Shown here piece by piece: positions 60,517 through 64,000 of a stretch of 64,000 nucleotides of DNA. Origin of the DNA: JAHEME01 sp034435035 (GTDB lineage Bacteria; Chloroflexota; Anaerolineae; Aggregatilineales; UBA3940). Below the pieces are notes generated by a model, which ran no database searches, was not told the origin of the DNA, and saw only the letters and a program-made list of their open reading frames with translations. The translations under genes and the position numbers were made by a program. Numbering within the stretch: position 1 is the first letter of the stretch; every line of letters begins with the position of its first letter. The stretch spans positions 62,001-126,000 of the forward strand of contig DAOTXW010000068.1 of the NCBI GenBank assembly GCA_034435035.1, in the 5' to 3' direction.

Positions 60517-62058
60517 GTGAAAGAACAGATCATTCACCTGGAATCCGACGACGACGTAACCTCCACGCGTGAGAAACTCGGCTGGGCTCGGGCCACTCAC
60601 GTGCTGCTGGTATTTCCCGACAACCCGCGGCAGCCCATTCTCCAGCGCCGTCTCGATCTGGTCCTGCTTCAGCGCGAAGCCACCCGCCTGCGGGCACATC
60701 TGGCGCTGATCACGCGCGACCCTCTTGTTCTTGACCACGCGGCGGAGTTGGGAATCCCCTGTTTTCCAAGCATCGAGAGCAGCCATCGGCGGCGCTGGCG
60801 CACTGCCCGCGCCCGATTATCGCCTTCCCGAGCCGAACAGCCCGTCTCGCTTGATCCGGAACTGATGGCGGCTGCCAGCCAGTTCCGATCGCCGCTGCGA
60901 CCCACCACCAGCCAGCTGTCACCCCAGGCACGCCGGGTGATGGCCCTGATTCTTGCCATTGCAGCCTGTGCAGCTGCGATAGTCGCGGGACCTGCGGCGA
61001 CCATCCATCTTTTACCAGCCGCCAATCAGGTGACCGTTACAACGGTCGTTGTGGCTGATCCCTCTGCATCAGCCAACGATCTTGCAGACAGCAGCATTCC
61101 GGCCCGGCTGGTTGGCGTCGAGGTTGAGGGTACCGTAACACTCAATACCACTGGCACAGCCGATCAGCCCAGCGAAAAGGCCCGCGGCGTCGCGCTATTC
61201 ACGAATCTGATCCCGGACCAGGTCACTATCCCGGCAGGGACCGTCGTCCGCACCAGTGCAGCGCAGCCCGTGCGCTTCACGACTCTGGAGGACGCCACCC
61301 TGCCCGGCACGATTGGCGCGACTGTCGAAGTCGCCATCGAAGCAATCAAACCCGGCTTCGAAGGCAACGTGCCAACGGCACGCGTCAACCAGATCGAGGG
61401 GCCGCTGGCTTCCAGGCTGGCGGTTGCTAACTCGGGACCAACCCGTGGCGGAGACGTCACGGTCGTGCCGGCCGTCTCGCAGCAGGACTACGACCGTATT
61501 CGTGCTCTGCTCCTCCAGCAGCTGCAGCAGCGCGCCTACGCGGAGATGCAGACCGATCCCTTCATCGCCCTGCAGGAGACCGAGTTCGTGCCATTGGAGT
61601 CGCTGAGCGTAGTCCTGGTGCAGTCCGAAGTCTATGATGCCTATGTCGGCCAGCCAGTGCCCGAGCTCACCCTGGACATGCGGGCGACTGTTCAGGGGGT
61701 TGCGATAGACGAGCGGCTGGCGCGCGAAGTGGTGTACGGTCGGCTGGCCGAGCGCGTAGGCGCAGGATTTCAGATCGCAGCCGGCACACTGGTGTTCCGC
61801 CGGGGAGAGATCACAGCCATTGACGAGCAGCGCCGTGTATCCTTTGTCATGCAGGCAGCGGGCGATGTGACGGCAGCCATCAGCACCCAGCAGGTGATCC
61901 GGCTAACCCGCGGTCGCAGCCTCAGCCAGGCTGCCGCTATATTGGATCGTGATTTCCCACTGGCTGCGCCGCCCGTCATTGAGGTCTGGCCGCCATTCTG
62001 GCCCTTCATGCCCGGCCTGCCAGCCCGCATCCGGGTGGAGGTGACCGGTCAACTATGA
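60517..62058 (+). CDS. Membrane-anchored baseplate-J-like protein
   Basis: Residues 1-100 are a soluble domain with LLVFPDNPRQPILQRRLDLVLLQREA, then a basic stretch. One membrane segment is near residues 142-165. The outer part (about 170-513) resembles baseplate J/gp47-like domains (EGTVTLNTTGTADQPSEKARGVALFTNL, TIPAGTVVRTS, GTIGATVEVAIEAIKPGFEGNV). It is a single-anchor cell-surface protein rather than a phage tail part. The start is GTG. It overlaps ruvX by four bases. Function unknown. Confidence 0.75.
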   Translation: MKEQIIHLESDDDVTSTREKLGWARATHVLLVFPDNPRQPILQRRLDLVLLQREATRLRAHLALITRDPLVLDHAAELGIPCFPSIESSHRRRWRTARARLSPSRAEQPVSLDPELMAAASQFRSPLRPTTSQLSPQARRVMALILAIAACAAAIVAGPAATIHLLPAANQVTVTTVVVADPSASANDLADSSIPARLVGVEVEGTVTLNTTGTADQPSEKARGVALFTNLIPDQVTIPAGTVVRTSAAQPVRFTTLEDATLPGTIGATVEVAIEAIKPGFEGNVPTARVNQIEGPLASRLAVANSGPTRGGDVTVVPAVSQQDYDRIRALLLQQLQQRAYAEMQTDPFIALQETEFVPLESLSVVLVQSEVYDAYVGQPVPELTLDMRATVQGVAIDERLAREVVYGRLAERVGAGFQIAAGTLVFRRGEITAIDEQRRVSFVMQAAGDVTAAISTQQVIRLTRGRSLSQAAAILDRDFPLAAPPVIEVWPPFWPFMPGLPARIRVEVTGQL

Positions 62059-62525
62059 CGGATGAAGGCCGCATTCTTTGCATCGACTACGGTACAACCC
62101 GTATTGGGCTGGCTCTGAGTGATCCTCTGCGAATGTTCGCCCACCCCTTCGGCGTACTGGTGAGACGCAGCGCAGCCGAAGATATCTCGGCTATCCAGAA
62201 AATCGTCCGGGAAAACGGGGTGATAAAGATACTGGTAGGGCTGCCCACTGACCCGGCATCTGAGGTCGGGCAGCAGGCCGCCCGGGTCATTCGATGGGCG
62301 CGCAGGCTGGCAACCCTTGTGCCGATCCCGCTGAGTCTGTGGGACGAGAGCCATTCGACGCTGGAGGCAGCCCGGCTGACAGCCGGGTCGCGGCAGCGTT
62401 CTCGCCGTCAGGCTACCTCGATCGATGCCGTGGCAGCCGCAACGATCCTGCAGGACTACCTGGAAGCTGGAGGTGCTTTCGATGAGCCAGGCTTCCCGCT
62501 CGAGACCTTCGCGGATATCAGCTAG
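62055..62525 (+). CDS. ruvX: RuvX/YqgF-family Holliday junction resolvase-like nuclease
   Basis: RNase-H-fold nuclease linked to pre-16S rRNA 5'-end processing and Holliday junction cutting. The first Asp is in ILCIDYGTTRIGLALSD; the NGVIKILVGLPTD and WDESHSTLEA motifs follow, and the last acidic residue is in ATSIDAVAAATILQDYL. Length of 156 residues is normal. It overlaps the preceding stop by four bases (ATGA) and the mltG start by 44 bases. Confidence 0.92.
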   Translation: MTDEGRILCIDYGTTRIGLALSDPLRMFAHPFGVLVRRSAAEDISAIQKIVRENGVIKILVGLPTDPASEVGQQAARVIRWARRLATLVPIPLSLWDESHSTLEAARLTAGSRQRSRRQATSIDAVAAATILQDYLEAGGAFDEPGFPLETFADIS

Positions 62526-63702
62526 ACGCTCGCCGCGCCGCCTTTCGCCGGCGAGCGTGCTGCTTCGGCTGGCCCTGCTGGCGCTGGTGGCGGGCCTGCT
62601 GGGGGTTGCTGGATTCCTGCTGGCAAGCCGGCTGAACCAGCACAGCCCTCCCAGCAGCCTGCCCATCGACTTACCTGCGGACCCGTCACTCAACCCGCTG
62701 CAGGCCGCTGCGCTCGGCTCGTACTTGGCCATGAATCGCGAAGGGTTGGACACACCCCCGGGAAGCGATCCGACGCCGGTGTCGTTTACAGTATTGCCAG
62801 GGCAGAGCGCTGCTGAGATTAGCGAAATGCTGGCAGCACAGGGGTTGATCAGCGATCCCGTTCTCTTTCGAACCTACCTTCGATACTACGGGCTGGATCG
62901 TCAGATGGAAGCCGGGACCTACCAGCTCCTTCGGACCATGACCATCCCTGAGATCGCGCTGGCACTGACACAGGCAACTCCACCGGAAGTCGTTGTCCGG
63001 GTGACAGAGGGATGGCGCCGCGAACAGATCGCCGAGTCACTTGACCAGCAGTCCGATCTCCCCTTCAGCGGGGCTGACTTCCTGGCAGCCACGGCGGCGC
63101 TCCCCCCCCTGCCCCCGGGATCGAGCCTGGCTGGAGTGATCCCGGGCGGATCATCCCTGGAAGGCTTCCTGTTTCCTGACACGTACCGCCTTGCCGTCGA
63201 TGCCTCAGCAGCCGACCTGGTCAGCCGAATGCTTCAGACGTTCGATCAGCGAGTCACCCCGGAGATGCGCAATGATGCCGCTGCCCGGGGGATGACGCTC
63301 TTTGAGGTGATCACACTGGCATCGATCGTGGAGCGCGAAGCGGCTGTCGCTGATGAGCGCCCACTGATCGCCAGCGTCTATCTGAATCGTCTGCAGGCCG
63401 GGATCAAGCTGGAGGCAGATCCAACAGTTCAGTATGGAATGGGCTATCAGGCAGACAGCGGGCAGTGGTGGAATCTCGATCTCACCCAGGAAGACTATCT
63501 GCTGGTTGACTCACCCTACAACACTTACCTCTACCCTGGCATGCCGCCCGGCCCCATCGCCAGCCCCGGCCTCGATTCAATTCGAGCGGTGATCTACCCG
63601 GCAGAATCACCCTTCCTGTTCTTCCGCGCGGCCTGCGATGGTAGCGGCCGCCACCGATTTGCCGTGACCTATGAGGAGCACGTTGCCAATGCCTGCCCGT
63701 AG
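62482..63702 (+). CDS. mltG: Endolytic peptidoglycan transglycosylase MltG
   Basis: Membrane-anchored lytic transglycosylase that ends glycan-strand growth. One N-terminal membrane segment (about residues 25-48) is followed by a LysM-like domain and the YceG domain. The catalytic Glu is in ASIVEREAAVADERPLIASVYLNRL (near residue 292), and DSPYNTYLYPGMPPGPIASPG is conserved. The ATG at 62482 follows TGGAGG and overlaps ruvX. Length of 406 residues is normal. Confidence 0.94.
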   Translation: MSQASRSRPSRISARRSPRRLSPASVLLRLALLALVAGLLGVAGFLLASRLNQHSPPSSLPIDLPADPSLNPLQAAALGSYLAMNREGLDTPPGSDPTPVSFTVLPGQSAAEISEMLAAQGLISDPVLFRTYLRYYGLDRQMEAGTYQLLRTMTIPEIALALTQATPPEVVVRVTEGWRREQIAESLDQQSDLPFSGADFLAATAALPPLPPGSSLAGVIPGGSSLEGFLFPDTYRLAVDASAADLVSRMLQTFDQRVTPEMRNDAAARGMTLFEVITLASIVEREAAVADERPLIASVYLNRLQAGIKLEADPTVQYGMGYQADSGQWWNLDLTQEDYLLVDSPYNTYLYPGMPPGPIASPGLDSIRAVIYPAESPFLFFRAACDGSGRHRFAVTYEEHVANACP

Positions 63703-64000
63703 CCACCGGGCAGGCTGCATAGCGCCCGGCCTGCTGGGGCTTGCTCTCGCGCTATGCGCCGGCTGCAGCGGGCCATCACCTGAGATCGTGAAGATCGGCC
63801 TGGTTGCGCCATTTGAGGGGCGCTATCGTGAGATCGGTGTCGATGTCATCCCGGCTGCCCGGCTGGCCATCCGCGACTGGGCCGCGCGGGGGCACTCCGG
63901 CGCCCCCCTTATCGAGCTTGTCGCCTACGATGACGCCGGAGATATGCGCCTCGCGGCGGATCAGGCCCGGCGGCTCACCGCCGATCCAGCCGTTGCGATC
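63689..64000 (+). CDS. Receptor-type ligand-binding lipoprotein, 3' end outside the window
   Basis: ATG 63689 follows a GAGGAG ribosome site and overlaps the mltG stop by 14 bases. The 104 visible residues have a lipoprotein signal ending LCAGC and then VKIGLVAPFEGRYREIGVDV and AARLAIRDWA, the start of a Peripla_BP_6-type receptor. The frame is open to the last base. It resembles the class of the lipoprotein at 26.8 kb. Confidence 0.78.
   Translation, partial: MPARSHRAGCIAPGLLGLALALCAGCSGPSPEIVKIGLVAPFEGRYREIGVDVIPAARLAIRDWAARGHSGAPLIELVAYDDAGDMRLAADQARRLTADPAVAI

Noticed and set aside
60517..62058. Baseplate-J-like gene as a sign of a prophage or contractile injection system
   Set aside because: No tail, sheath, terminase or capsid gene is nearby, and the protein has an internal membrane anchor and sits in a housekeeping operon.

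Overview
The window is a gene-dense, high-GC stretch of a bacterial chromosome with about 59 protein genes. The first gene may be cut at the left edge and the last gene is certainly cut at the right edge. No rRNA, tRNA, CRISPR array, insertion sequence or prophage was seen. The gene content points to a member of the Chloroflexota, probably Anaerolineae-like. The main reasons are a short mevalonate route with an isopentenyl phosphate kinase (IPK) next to a decarboxylase of the mevalonate family, a Mn-type superoxide dismutase, several FecR, Ig-like and peptidase-MA surface proteins, and no outer-membrane or LPS genes. This placement is inference; no rRNA gene is present to confirm it.

Layout. 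1-5.2 kb: membrane and secreted proteins, including a trypsin-fold protease with Ig-like repeats, then miaA, yraN and a lone cyclic-nucleotide-binding protein. 5.2-10.5 kb: a CinA-like protein whose C-terminal domain lacks its catalytic serine, lepA, a secreted two-domain protein and tlyA. 10.5-14.2 kb: a promoter with both hexamers at consensus drives an operon of a UbiA-type prenyltransferase, mevalonate kinase, IPK and a (phospho)mevalonate decarboxylase. 14.2-19.3 kb: rseP-type protease, HEAT-repeat protein, an MA-type peptidase with an altered zinc motif, acylphosphatase and a FecR-domain protein. 19.3-22.4 kb: a two-gene leftward cassette with its own promoter, encoding an M23 peptidase fused to a GH-A-like glycosidase domain, and a binding-module protein that seems to share a domain with it.

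22.4-33.9 kb: zinc-ribbon protein, enolase, mnmA, a short prepilin peptidase, a lipoprotein receptor, a plsY-like acyltransferase, a JAMM peptidase, a manganese-type DtxR regulator, an aspartase/fumarase, a ferredoxin, Mn-superoxide dismutase, a DMT transporter and a 71-residue zinc-ribbon protein. 33.9-41.8 kb: a family 38 glycosidase homologue that has lost its catalytic residues, a tandem solute-binding lipoprotein, nadD, obg, a polyprenyl synthase and a GbsR-like regulator. The last two carry a nearly identical 18-bp upstream motif. 41.9-48.1 kb: rex, mreB and an F1-only ATP synthase operon (atpA-atpG-atpD-atpC). 48.2-57.7 kb: a repeat-bearing surface protein, proC, an epimerase-like protein, fabF-fabH, sppA, tyrS and a LysE exporter. 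57.7-64 kb: alaS, a membrane-anchored baseplate-J-like protein, ruvX, mltG and the start of a receptor lipoprotein. This last order resembles the alaS-ruvX-mltG neighbourhood of Firmicutes.

Several parts fit together. The mevalonate operon would supply isopentenyl diphosphate to the polyprenyl synthase at 40 kb and dimethylallyl groups to MiaA. Rex is encoded next to mreB and the ATP synthase genes, and a Rex-like half-site lies upstream of atpA. The Mn-type DtxR regulator lies 2 kb from the Mn-superoxide dismutase. Promoters were called only where both hexamers, or an extended -10, are visible; all regulatory calls are unaided readings.
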